A stretch of DNA of 64,000 bases. It comes from Mesocentrotus franciscanus. Lineage: Eukaryota > Echinodermata > Echinoidea > Camarodonta > Strongylocentrotidae. The notes beneath the pieces are model-generated. The model made no database searches. It saw nothing but the letters and a program-made list of their open reading frames with translations, and had not been told where the DNA came from. Every line of letters begins with the position of its first letter. Within the stretch, counting starts at the first letter, position 1. The stretch is from contig CP137672.1 in assembly GCA_037976565.1 (NCBI GenBank), positions 19,244,335-19,308,334 of the forward strand, in the 5' to 3' direction. A program made the position numbers and the translations under genes. Of this stretch, positions 42,391 to 56,600 are shown piece after piece.

Positions 42391-44619
42391 ACGTAATTCA
42401 ACATTAATTTGACTGTAATATCTGTTGACTTGAAAACTGCGCCCTCTGCGGCAATATGAAAACAGCACTAGATTTTAATTTCTTACAAAGAAGTTTCGAA
42501 ACCTAGGACTGTAAAATTTCACACAAGATATCTGAAGGATATATTTTAAACACTTGCTAAGTTTCATGGAGTTTGCACAAATCTGCAAAAGGGACTTACA
42601 TGTAGCTCCTTAAAGCCCCACTGTACTACTTGCTCCCTCTATATAGAAAACAATGCCTAAGCGGTGCCTGTTGGACCCCCATGATCCTCTTTTGCTTATG
42701 TTAATTGAGAGCCGAGTTGATAAGATAACCACCTGTCAGTGACCATGCTAATCCCTCTAATCCCTCCTGGCCAAACTAGTGCAGAGGGGCTTTAAATAGT
42801 GCAATTTCTTTTGTATCACTGACAGCTGACTAGTGTCCTGCTTTATTATAGGCATAATTTCTCAGTTTAGATTGATACCGGTAAGTATGTCCTTAAGAAA
42901 ATATTGGCAAAAAGTAATTTCACTTGCTTGCCATAAGCCTCTGACAAAATACACGTACACTATCTATACCCGCTATGAAGTGAATAAAATAAGAAAATAA
43001 ATTGACAGAGTATTTCAATCTTTTACAATCTAAATAAACTTCTATAGGAAACTACACTACACTATATGATACCCTGTCACTTACACCAATCATTTTTACA
43101 GTTGGTATATCCTCTTTTTCTCACAAAGAACGATAAAATCAGAATCATAACCAGATTATTTTAAATGGAGAGCCAACTTCAAAGGAAAGGTGCTTAGCCT
43201 CACATAAAAAAAAAAGATGGTCAATTATTGACATAAAAAACCCTTCAAGGCAAAATAGGTACCTTGATATATTAGCAAGTTGGGAAATAAAGAACACGGA
43301 CAGAAACAAGTTTTAATTCTTTGGCAAGCTCCTCAACAGATCACTGGAAAGAAAGACAATTATACTGGACAACATTGCAACTTTTACAAGCCAATCTGTA
43401 ACTTGGTCCACATCTCTGTCTATCTCAAATTCACATCTATGCTTGCTTATGTAGACATGAAATTTGAATTCTGTGCATAACCCCTCCCTATGATAGAATT
43501 GTCTGGTTCGTCGGAAACTTTAAGCTTAAAATTCAGAAAGAACATGTTTGTCTGAATACATTTAATTTGAATTTTATTTCATTTGCATATTTCCATGTTT
43601 TTAATAAATGAAAGAGAAGAAAAAGTTTTTAAATGTGAAAACTTTCATATCATCTTTTATATCATTAATATGAGGTACTCCATTTTATATGAAGTATGAC
43701 AAAATCACACTTCCGGCTGATTCAATAGTGAACGACAGGAAAGACTGCTGCACAGGAAAGACTGCACCACAGAATATCTGAGCCTGTATCACATCGGGCA
43801 GCTTTATGTGGATATGGTGATCAGAAATCACTGGTTTCTTTAACTCTGGATATTCCCTATTAACAATTCCACTACATCAATCAATAATGCTGACAATATC
43901 ATTTTTGTTCTTTTGACTGCACAAAGGCATACTGAACACATGCGAGTTCAAGGAAGATGCCCTACCAGTTATCCACAGGAAATATTACATCTCAAAGTAC
44001 ATTGAACTCTAATAAAAATGTACAAAAATAGTAGCAGCAGACCATTAAAAAAAAAAGAACATCCTACATGCATCACAAGAGATTGTTTCTCAATATGTAA
44101 AACAGGGAATAAGAGTACAAATACATGTGAAATGGATAAAATATGTTATATACAGAATTAGAAACCGCCTGAAATTTAAGGGCTGTGAGTGGAGGTGATC
44201 ATAGCTGGTTGAGAGATATAGTTGCATCACCGGAAGTTTGTCTTGATTGGTCAGTTATTTTTTGGAGCCTCCACAGCACCATTTTTTTCTTTTCAGATAA
44301 TTCCATGATTCAATCCACTTTGTACTAGAAAAATCACTTATACATAATAAGTGTATATTACAGAAACAATAGATTAGGTGTCATGGTTCCAATGTAGACC
44401 TATCATGTTTGATCAGGTATGAGTAGGTATGTACATGTATCTCTATCCAGGAGGGAACCATTCGGAGCTCCAAGTATTGACCTTTCATTGACACGCGTGT
44501 GTATGTGTGTCACAACTATGTCTCTCAGTGAGCTATGGATTAGATGATTGCTAGAGCCACTATTGTTTCTACCGTCCACTCATTGTTGCTGCTGCCACAC
44601 TTGATCTTGATTATCATCT

Positions 44620-44649
44620 TTACCGTGCTCCTGGGATTTGAGACAGCGC
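44620..44649 (-). CDS. FLOT2: FLOT2 exon 9 (terminal coding exon)
   Basis: Nine codons, ALSQIPGAR, and stop TAA. The acceptor TTCCCAG follows a CTTTCTTTCT pyrimidine tract. Human flotillin-2 ends LSKIPLIKKATGVQV, so the tail here is shorter and different after the IP motif. Confidence 0.85.
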   Translation of the reverse strand, partial: ALSQIPGAR

Positions 44650-47600
44650 CTGGGAAGGAGAAAGAAAGAAGGCGGTTTATTATGAAGAACCGAGAGGAAG
44701 GATGACAACATTACAACTTGCTTATTCTTGCACTATACTCTAAATAAGATCACATTGTCTCTGTTTCATACATACTGTGTAAAACATGGCTCAATAAAGA
44801 CGTGGGTTTGAATTTTTGGGCAAGTAAATTGGCTTCAGTCCAATTCACATCACATATAAACATTTTACTTTAGCAAGCCAATTCTAAGCGGAAGTTACAC
44901 CGGCACTTTGTGCACTGAACATGTCACATTACTCTATGCGTGCCTGATTAGCTTGTGCCCATCTTACAATGACCTACTTAGAATGGGAACCACTGCCAGT
45001 CCTCGTGCCAGCCGATCAAGGCTTTGCAAATATCTGGCTGAGGTCTGCTAGCCAGCTTTCTTAGACTCAAGGAATAACAGTTGGCAACAAAAATATCAAA
45101 GTTGGCTAAATATTTTACCTCAGCCAGAAAATTAGGAAATTAAACTTATAATAATATTTCTGGTTTGCCCAGGATAGCCCCATCAATATAAATACTGTTC
45201 TCCCTGAGGGCACTGCAATCACATTATTACCCCGGCTTTAGCTGAGCTAACATGATTGGGTGCTCAAGCATTCAAGAAATTTCTTCCTACCAGGTATCCA
45301 TTTACTAAATGTAGATCAATATCTTGCCACAGGACATTAGTGCCGCAGCGGGACTCAAACCGCCAACCATGTGATTCACAGTCCAGCGAGGTAACCACTA
45401 GACCACCTCACTTCTTGTATTTCTGACTCACATATTGGACTTAATAAATGTCCCTGGCATTCTGCACTTTTCCAGGGAACGCCATGCCTTACCTTTGAGA
45501 TATCTGTGCCTGTAAGAGCCTGGACTGCAGGGGGAAGGGAACCTAGGAGCCTGGTCAGCTCTCCAGTCGTACGGTCATCACCCAACAGAACAATCTCGCT
45601 GGTCTTGGACAGTGGTGCAGAGATCTCAGCTGCAAGCTATGGTTAAGAAAATAATAATAATGAAAATTATATTAATAAAATTTGAACAGCTACATTTATT
45701 GCACACATATATATCTGTCCCAGGGGATGCTCAAGTTGCCTACAAAGTACAATTATTACCCTGGCTTTAGCCTCGCTACCTCCAGACACTAACAGTATTA
45801 AAGGAATAAATTCCTACCAGGTACCAGGTAATATAAATTCATATCTTGCCAAAGGATGTTAGTGCCAGAGCGAGGCTCAAACCATGTTATACCATGGCAC
45901 CTCTACAGAAAGAGAGAGAGAGAGAGGATGAAGTAAATCAAGGTCCTGTCAGTACTCTCTCTCTATGTTGGTAGACTCTGCTGTGCTACAACAGGGCAAA
46001 TTATTGGGAAAATAGGTAGAATCTTTGACCAGCTATGAAAGTGATTACAGATAGGTAAATAATGAATGAATGAAGAGTAGCCATTTCCAAAATCTCAACT
46101 GTTTTTTTCTTCATACATTAGGTCCATGTCTCTGTCACTCTTTCCTCAACGGACATGCAGGCTCTTGAATATGTATCATTGATGGTCATTGCTAAAAATT
46201 TACTCCTCCCCTTCCTCTACATCACACCCCAACATGCATGCACACTCACATACACCTAACAAGGGAAATGTTCTTAGCGGTCTCGCCTGCATTACGCAAT
46301 GCGATATGATGAAAAATTGAGATTGAGACATTATTTAAAGGCAGGGTGGCCCATTACCAGGCCCCTAAAAATGAAATCCTCTGAATATAATCAGCATTTT
46401 GCAGTGAATATTGACTAAGAATCATCAGAAGAATTATTTACTATTATTTGTACCAAGATTGATAACTTTCATGAAATATGAACAAATAACAAAAATTGAT
46501 TTATTAATTCTCGTATTAAGTTGTGAAAAACATAATCCAAGTCTATTGACCTAAAATGACCTTTGACCTTGATTTTGTGACCGGGAATTTGTGTCATATG
46601 ATTTGTGGTACTTGATTACCCTTGGGTACAAGTTTCATGGAATTTGAACAAACACTTTTGAAATTATGCTAAAAATTTCAAAATCTTGATGTTGATGCCA
46701 CAACAAAGTCCAAGTTTGCAGACCTGAAATGACATTTGACCTTGACTTTGTCACCTAAAAGAACCAATCACATGATTGGTAATACTTGATGACCCTTATG
46801 TTCAAGTTTCATGGAAAAGGAATGTATACTTTCAAAATTATGATAAAAATTCAAAATCTTAACCAGATGCCACAACAAGTTTGTTGACCGGAAATTACCC
46901 TTTGTCCTTTGTAGTGTATGGTTGGAGCCACAAGGACATTTAGCTCACATACATGTAATTTTATAATGTTTTTGTCCTTCTGGCTCCAAAGAGACACAAT
47001 TTTACAGAGTCATTTAAATGACGGGGGTTTATTCAATCATGCGACAATTCCATAAGCAAGAAGTTCACTTCATAGAAATGCAAACGTGGGACTGAAAGGC
47101 AAAGGACAGTATACCTTAGGCAGGGCCTCAAGCACCAAGCTCATCATGGCAGCATCTCCGTACTGCTTGTAGGCTGCGGCCTTCATCCTCATCATCTCTG
47201 CCTCGGCCTTACCGATGGCTTCAATGGCCGAAGCTTCAGCTCCTCCAACATTCCTGATCTTCTCGGCCTCACCCTTGGCAGCTAGCACCGTCTTCATCCT
47301 GTCATAAGTAAAAAGAAGATGGAGTTCCGGTAAAGATGAAATCTCAAGAGCTTTCTCATTCTTTAATTTATTCCCAAGGATACCTTACTAAGGTTAAACC
47401 TGCTCTAGTGACAAACTGTATAGAAAGGCCACCTATCTATAAAGACCATATATTTTGTTTCTCTTGAAAATCATTTCTCTTTGAAGGGCCCTGTACATAA
47501 AGATTACCTGCCTATAAAGACCACTTTTCTTTTCTCCCTTGAGCGGTCTTTATGTACAGATTTCACTGCACTTTTACTAATAGTATTCTGTTCTTGTATG

Positions 47601-50600
47601 TACATAGCTCATATCATATTATGATGTAACATCCCTATGCGCTTCCATAGGACTTTGAAATGTAAAAAAAAGATCGCTCTTGGAATACTCTGACATATTA
47701 TTAGACATAGTTGAAAACTTTGGACCTAAATCTGATACCGCAAGTTTGTGTAGTCCCGTGCACCTCTATCTGTGTCCAGTGTTTTTCATTGTTTGCTATT
47801 TTAAAGCAACATTTAATCCAATTGGTCGTATTTACCACCTCATCAATCATTTATCATAGTTCCTGGACAATTTCTATCACAATACACTTATAAAATTATG
47901 TTGACAAAGCATCAATGTATTTCAGGATCATACCTTTGACCATCGGCAAGCGTCTCAACTTTATATGACTCGGCCTCAGCAGGCCTCTTGATGGTGGAAA
48001 TCAGTTCCCTCTCTTTCCTCTCGATCTCCTTGGCCTCCACGTCGATCTGCTTGCGACGTTCAACGACCTCGATCTGAACCTCCTCACTCCTGATCTTCTG
48101 TTTCTCCTTGGCTCCTTGGAGAGAGTAGGCCAACTCTGATTCAGCTTTCTGCAATGGCAAAAGAGATTGGAAGTGATTGGAGCAATGTGTTTTCATTGAT
48201 TGAGATATTTAACATGTCTATTGATGTATGCTTCCATACTTTAAAACCTCTTTCAGCTCACTAGAAATGTCTTCAAATGTATTGGTTTTTGTTTGAACCC
48301 GACCATTTTTGAGAGCTAAATCACTCACTGCTCCTGTTTTGTTTTGTTGTTTATGAAATTTTCCATCAAAGGATTTCCATACCATTGTCATTTCCTGTGT
48401 TACTTTGGACTGCTTTCCCCGAAATGTTATATAAAATTTAAGTGAAATAGTGCTTTTAATAAAGTATGCTAAAGCATCGGTGCAGCATGAATCTTAAAGA
48501 CCTCAAAACGTGTTCAAAGATTCTCTGTACAGAAAAATCAATTGTGCAACTTATGGCTTCCACTGTGGAGGTGTCTTGATGGAATGTCAGGCTAACTTGA
48601 TTGAATCATAGGTATGTTGCCATATATGTGAACTGACCTTTGTATTGACCTCTGCTTCATAGCCAGCCTTGAGCATTTCATACTGACGTTGTGAATCAGC
48701 AACCTTGGTATCTGCATCAAACTTGACATCCATCATCAACTTCTCACATTCTGCTTCCTATAATGACAGAGAGACAAAAAAGAAATGCATGTAAACACAG
48801 ATACAAAAAGGAAAAGGAGTGGGACAAAGGGAGAATGACAGAAAAATAGTAGTCAAGAAAACACATTGAGAGAGAAGGAGATGCAGAACCAGAGAGATGG
48901 ACACAGTTAAGGAAACAACAGATAAGGAGATGAGTAGAGAGAGAGGGAAAGAGAGAGGGGCGGGGAGAGAGAGTGTATCCTTCTTTTGGGGCATAGTGAC
49001 CCGGCTGCCTCCCCCTCATATGCCTTTGTCTAAGCAAGTGATACTGGTACACTGAGCAAACTTCTGGGAAAAGAATGTCTAAAATCGAGAAGTTTGGCCA
49101 TGAATTATAGGCAGAGTTGTGGCTCAATGGTGTAATCATTAAATAAAAAGAAAAGTCGACACAGCCCCCCAAAAAAAAAAAAGAGGATAAGATATCACAC
49201 TGTGAGTCCTCCGCTCCCCCCCACTTCCCCGTCCCTTCTGAAGATTGATGGACATCTTAACAGCGTGGCAATGACCATTATAAAATGTAATTTCCTACAA
49301 ATGCATATTTCCAACAATTCCACTTTCTTGTGTGCTTGATACTTTGATACAAAGCAGAAAGCCGCTCATATTACATCTAATGCTATCCGCACCATCACAT
49401 TCCAGAGAAGCGCGCGCTTTGCAAAGAGTTGATCGTCGATCACTATTGCGGTATAAATAGTCTGGGAGAACATCAATAAGCAGCTTTGATACTCTGATAC
49501 AAAGCAGAAAGCCACCCATCATTGTTACATCAAATGATAACCGCACCATCACATTCCAGATAAGCGCGCGCTTTGCAGAGGTTCTGTTTAAGCTAGTGCT
49601 GTGATCAAACGTTTAACCGTCCGGTATCCGACCATCCATGGCACTATCCGTTTTGAATGTGACGGTTTCGTTTACCCGATTTTTTTTTTTTTTTTTTTAG
49701 TGTAAAAATTTCGGACAAATTTTACAATATAAATAATAGAATAAATATATCTTACAGTATTTTAATTTATTTATTCCGGAAAATTACGAGAAAAAAATTT
49801 AACTTATTGAAAATAAACATTTATAAGAACAGTGATGGAACGAGCCTGAGCTGCTATCTCTGTGTATTATAACCACTGATCTTTTTGTAGAGATCAGTGA
49901 TTATAACATGTACATCGGTACATTCAATATGGCAGCCTTCATGAATCGCAACTTTAGACAACAACACTCGGCAAATCTTTAAAAATAATCAGTTTATGTC
50001 AAATTGAAATCATGATTCTTGTACAATTGCAAATAAAACACAAGTAAAGACGGAAATATGAATGTAAGTAATATTTTCTTGACGAATAGTTACGTTTTTA
50101 TGTGAAATTAGTGCCGGTCGAAAGCAGTGTTTTTCATCAGAAGTGGTGGGCGAAAATCCCCGCTGGTCGGGCCGCGCCCGCCCAGTGCCGACCACTATTC
50201 TTACAATCAGCGGCGACCTTGGCAAAAGTGAGTAATTTTCGTTTAACCGAAAACCGTCCGGTTTTGACTAGCGGTTAAACGGAATTGGAAATATCCGTGA
50301 TGTTACAACACTAGTTTAAGCTACATCGTTCTATAATTATTTGCTGTGAGAGATCAAACTCTGAAATTGACAAATATTTATTCATGAGTAACATATCATA
50401 AACATAGTTTTACTGTACACATTTATAGCATCATGATACTGCTTGTATTCATGATAATATTGTTTGAAGGATATTTGGTGCAGGATTTATAAAAGGTGTG
50501 CTGGCATACACTGTATACGACAGTTTCCAGCAGGTACATATTCGTACAAGTCTACACATTAAACAAAATGCATCACGAATTTGGCAGGAAAAAAAAACAG

Positions 50601-53600
50601 TTGAAATTGAGGGACTTAAATTGTATTTCTCCCACGTTTCTTAATCACAAACATGATGTTTTTATATAAAGTTACACAGTGTTATGTTTAACCCAACAAA
50701 TACAATAATTTCTGCCTTTCGAAACGTACTGCATTAATAAAAGTCGAAAGCACATGACAAAATACCTGGGTAGATATGTCTCAACATTTAATACTTGTAG
50801 GCCTACTATCTGACAATCTTCAAGCGAAGCTTTGATATTGTTTGTTAAACTTTTGTAATAAAGTATTGATGAGGGGGACAAAGCATCTGTGTCTTTTTCT
50901 TAAAGGTGAAATTCTAGGATAATCCCAAATATTGAGATAATCACATCAATAGAAAGCTTTTAACCCCCAGAATAACACTAAACGGCGTTCAACCGACAAA
51001 ACAAGTTCAGAATAGTTAATTTATGCGAGTAAACTCCACCAAAATCTCGAAGTCGGAAACCCGGAAATGCACGGAATTGCGGGTCCTCTATTCTTGACGT
51101 CACGACCGGGATCATGGGCTGAGTGAGTGAATGCCAATGATATGCCCACGTAAATGCTATCCTGTTAGAGCTTAGAATTGTTCTTGTTAACGAGTTTATG
51201 TGATAGATTTTCTGTTTTTATTTGAATGAAGAATAACTAAGCAACGTTTTCCAGTCGCTGATTTCTTTATATCCTCACATTATCCTTTTGGTAGAGTTTT
51301 AAGACGGGTTTACTGCTTGGAAAATAAGGTTAAATCATATGCAGGTATGAATAGGCAGGTGTACATATACATTATCTTGTCATCAGATAAGGTACAGGAG
51401 CAGTTTTGTGAAACGAATAGGCCTAGAACTGTGACTGTAATTATCATGAATGTGTTTGACTGCCTCAAAAAAGGATACAGAACCAGTTAAATATTTGTTT
51501 TCAATATATATATCACACTTGAACGAGATCAAGCTTCCTCTATTTAGCGGACGACGTCTATTAACGATATTCATCTGCGAGTGATACGGCTCTTGGACAA
51601 ACGTTCGTGAAGCGAGCGGAATCGGCAGGTAAGACCAGGCCGCTGCTCTAGGCGGCTTGTTGAACATACATCGCCGAAATTGAGCTACGTGTTGAAATTC
51701 TTGCAGCTGTATTTTAAACTGTTACTGTCAATGGATGACGTCATCTTCCTCCATGCGCAGTAACAGTTTAAAATACGGCTGCAAGAATTTCAACATGGAG
51801 CTCAATTCGGCGATGAAAATCCGAAAAAGACCCTTAAACGCATCATACAGTCAATCTGGTAAGTGGAACCGATGTAGTTTAGCCTAGGCCTAATTTACAA
51901 TAATAAATGCATCGGATATGCATCGGGTAAAATGTAGTATTTTGGGCATAAGTTTACTGCTCGGACGCGAGCTGATCTGACATTTTTACCTGGCACCCAT
52001 TTGGAGACCAGTCGCATTTGTCTCGACTCTCTCTCTATGTCCTTCCCACTTTCTTTATCTAAGATTATAACTCAAATTGATCTTGAAATATATGTATCAT
52101 GATAATAAAACTAAAATTTCTATAATTCCATGATTATTGATCGACTCTGTGTCCTATGGCCACCTTTAACCTTCGTAGCCAAAATTTCCCTCAAAATTTA
52201 ATCAGTTTGTTGCATTATGTCTATGGTGATGCATGTACGGATATTAAGATTGAAGATTAAAGTTCATGTCTCAAATTGTCCTTGACATATTGCAATAACG
52301 AGGCTAAAATGAACTAAATGGAAATTGACCCAAACTTTAATCAGATCGTCTTCCTATGGTGATATATATTAGCATCAAGTTTGACATTCATACCTCAAAT
52401 GGTTCTTGAGATATTGCCATAACAAGAAAGCACGATGGACGTACGGACAACCCAAAATATAATGCCTCCACAACATGGGCAGAGGTATAAAACAAAGATA
52501 AAGTGGGGGAAGAATTTAAAGAGAGAAAATTCGGAAGGGTTGGCAGGTATGGTGTTAGGGAAAGAGGGAGGGAAAGAGGGAGGGAAAGGGGGAGGGAAGG
52601 AGGGAGGGAAAGGGGGAGGGAAGGAGGGAGGGAAAGGGGGAGGGAAGGAGGAAGGGAGAGAAAGACAGGAAGGATGATAACCTAACAGGCAAATGAAGCA
52701 TATGACAAAGCACCCAAAGCCTTATCTGCATTCTTCCTATTCAGACTGTCTCCCTACCAGTACTATATCACAGTTCTCATATGCATGCAGAAGGGATCAA
52801 CCACTGGATCATAACAATATGCTCAGGTCCTAGCTATAACTACATGTACATAAACTCCCAGGGAAGTGGGATTTATGGATTATCTGATGTTATGAATAAC
52901 AATGAGTCAAGCACCAAGGATCCCTTATAATCTGCCAACTTGTCTTTGTGTGTTACTGTTCATAGAGATCTCAGGAAGCACACATAATGCTGTGTACTCT
53001 GGTAGTTCAAACGATGAAATTGACATCATGTCTATACATAGGCGGTGGTGGATCATGTACATGTAGTAAAACTTAACTATAAAGTATGGAATGCACTTTC
53101 TAAAGCAATTTAGTTTTACTTCATTAATGTAAGCATAAGTTTATTATTACTGGTAGCAATGAGTTGTAATATTCCTTTTCATTGAATAACATCTTTTAGA
53201 GTAACATATTTCTGTTCAGATAACCGAAAGTGACTCCATATCTTCACAGATAGTATACATGTAGGAACAAAGACAAGAATAGTAAGATTATTTAAGAGTT
53301 GAACTAATCAAAATGATAACAAAAAATTCAAAACAAGATATCTAAAGAATTACTAAATCAAAATGTTGACAATAATTGAAGAGCAAAAAGATTTTTTCTT
53401 CCATTAAGGTTCATATTTTTGAAGGCTGATTTCTTTGATTCAAGAAGAATTTCAACTTCTGCTTAATGATTATATGTGCATATGCAATTTCAAAGACAAC
53501 CTTCTGTAAAAGACACAAACTCCTGTACTTACCCTGATACCAGCATCTCTCTCTGCCTCAGCCACACCAATATCAGCATCCCTCTTGACTGCAGCGGTCT

Positions 53601-56600
53601 GCGTCTTACCCAAAGAGTCCAGGTATTCCACATTATCAAAGACATCCTTGATGGTGAAACTGACGATCTCTAGACCCATACGACCGACGTCTGGTGACGC
53701 TACCTCCCTGACCAGCTGGGCGAATTGATCCCTGTCTCGATAGATCTCTTCTACCGTCAGAGTACCTGGAGGATAAGGCAGTGGCGAAATGGAATTTTGG
53801 TTAACTGGAGCTATTCTGAGATTTCCTCTAGGGTAACTTAAACGATCTAAAATAGATATATACCCCCGGTACATGTACATGAAACAAATTGAAAATCAAG
53901 AGAGTATTTCCATGCTTCCAAAAGCTGAAACCACTTTCTGCTCCCAAATGAGACACCACCTCCCCGACCAGCTGTGCATACTGATCCCTGTTTCGATACA
54001 TCTCTTGTACGCTGAGAGTATCCAGAGAATAAGGCAGTGGCAAAATGAAATTGTTATTAACTGGAAATCTTTTGAGATTTCCCTAAAAACAGTTGTTTGT
54101 TTTTGTTTCGGCCTGCATTCGAAACAACCCACTCCAGCGTTGGGTTCTTCAATATTTTTTTTTTTTCATTGTTCTCATGGGTAGTGGCCGAGGAACTTCA
54201 AAAAAAAAAAAAAAGGGAATGTCAGAAAAACCGATGGTTTTTGCTTGAAGTGTTAATGCCCCTATACATGTACATGAAACAAATTGAAAATAGAATTGCA
54301 TTAACCACCCACCAAGAATTGCACGAAGATGACCTTCTAACGTCTGCAGGACCACGGTCTCAATCTCAGAGATACTCCTGCCGATGAACTGTTCACAAGC
54401 CTGGGCCAGTAGACCTTCTTCCGTCATCACCTTGACCTGTGCTACACCGGTCACTGTCAGGGGCACACCCTTGGACGTCTCCACACTCTCACAACGAGGA
54501 TTCAAGGTCATGACTTCTAATGACAATCTGGGTGTATAGGGAAGAATAGGTGATAGACATATTAACATTGTGTATTACAAAGTATATACAACTCACATCT
54601 AGATCCTAATCAAAACTAGATGGAACTTCAACTGCGCGCAGTCGAAAATGATGCCTCCGCCATAGAGCAATTTTACAAACCAAAATGGAAGCAATTTTTA
54701 AAATTCAAGTTTGATTGTAATCCATCTGTTGGTTCTAATGATAACGCGATCACGAGCTATTTTAGGATACATAATGAGCCCTGTGACCTTTGACCTCATG
54801 ACCCCAAATCTAATCAGTTCATTGGCTCTGCAAGATACATACATGACCCAAGTTTGGCGGTAATCCATCAATCGGTTCTTGAGATAACGTGATCACAAGC
54901 TATTTTGCATACATAATGAGCCCTGTGACCTTTGACCTTTGACCTCGTGACCCCAAAATCTAATCAGTTCATTAGCTCTGCAAGATACATACATGACCCA
55001 AGTTTGGCGGTAATCCATCAATCGGTTCTTGAGATAACGCGATCACGAGCTATTTTTGCATACATAATGAGCCCTGTGACCTTTGACCTCGTGACCCCAA
55101 AATCTAATCAGTTCATTAGCTCTGCAAGATACATACATGACCCAAGTTTGGCGGTAATCCATCAATCGGTTCTTGAGATAACGCGATCACGAGCTATTTT
55201 TGCATACATAATGAGCCCTGTGACCTTTGACCTTTGACCTCGTGACCCCAAAATCTAATCAGTTCATTAGCTCTGCAAGATACATACATGACCCAAGTTT
55301 GGCGGTAATCCATCAATCGGTTCTTGAGATAACGCGATCACGAGCTATTTTTGCATACATAATGAGCCCTGTGACCTTTGACCTTTGACCTCGTGACCCC
55401 AAAATCTAATCAGTTCATTAGCTCTGCAAGATACATACATGACCCAAGTTTGGCGGTAATCCATCAATTGGTTCTTGAGATAACGCGATCACGAGAACGG
55501 GACGTACGTACGTACGTACGGACGGACGGACAAACAGAAAACATAATGCCTCCGGCTACGTTGTAGCGGAGGCATAAAAATGACAGGTAGAACCATCCAC
55601 GGTAGAAAGCAGTCAAATGTGATTCATTTACTGATACTATCTAATGTAGCTATTTCAAATGCACTCTGGGATAGCTTGGTGCCTAAGACCCTTCCGGTCC
55701 ATTTCATGCAGCTGTGTACGTGTGCGCACCGTCCACGCCATCTGGTCTTGGCCGGGCCGGAGCCATAGTCACTGGGCTAGCTCTCTGCCTACATGCTACC
55801 TTTCACCTAGTCTTCGGCTCTATCGTAAGTAATTTTCTACTTTTACAAACTGAATTGTCAGATGGAATATGATGCGATACTGTGAATCTGCTGTGTACTG
55901 GTCGCACTATAATAAGTTCAGTAGGCAAGACAAGTTTGAAATCACTGCATGAGCTGTGTTCGCCGCATTTTGACAAAGAACAATTACATGTACATGTACA
56001 AAATGATGGACATGCAGTGGCATTCCCTAAATATTTCTTCTGGAACAATCATGGAGTTGTAAAAAATCCAAGGAAGTCAGTAGCAGTCGACAAGAGAGCT
56101 TTGGGATGCGTATACTACATATGCAAAATACGTGTAACGTGCGCGCGCTGAATGAATGCACCGTATATGTAGAGGACTAGAGGTGTTGTGATCGAGTAGA
56201 TACAGTACGTCACCGGACTGTCGATCCCAAGGTCCGCGGTTCGAGTCCCGCCGCGGCACAAATGTCCTTTGGCAAAACATTGATCTACATTTACCACACT
56301 CAACCCAGGTGATATAAATGAGTACCTGGCAGGAATTAATTCCTTGAAATGCTAGAGTGCCGTAATGGCCGCCTTGCTAAAGCCAGGGTAATAATCGGGG
56401 CAGCGCCAGGAGCGTCACAACGTGACGGACATGTGCGCTATATACATGTAAGAAGCCACCATTATTATTATTATACACCAGAAGCATATACATACCGGAA
56501 GTACATGTAGTTCATAATTAAGTCCAAGAGGTCAACATCGGGGCATTTGGGGGTATTGGCGATAGCCTACCATGCAAAAAAAGAGGTTCCTATCTAGTGC

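Larger units (their letters stand above)
36651..44619. other. Intergenic region between the convergent genes
   Basis: No gene was recognised on either strand. It holds the foldback element at 37442-37742, a MITE relic at 38925-39095, a GA tract at 39121-39180 and a short tandem duplication near 42220. Its right end must include the FLOT2 3' UTR; an AATAAA on the minus strand (TTTATT at 43573-43578), about 1 kb past the FLOT2 stop, is a reasonable polyadenylation signal. Confidence 0.5.

Noticed and set aside
48744..49172. Open frame of 142 codons before FLOT2 exon 5
   Set aside because: It is intron sequence with GA/CT-rich repeats; no flotillin similarity before the acceptor at 48758.
54932..55566. 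Repeated protein with [18 protein letters not shown] units
   Set aside because: The repeats are the AGGTCA satellite read through by chance; similar readings occur on the minus strand at 25030-26041 and stops interrupt them.
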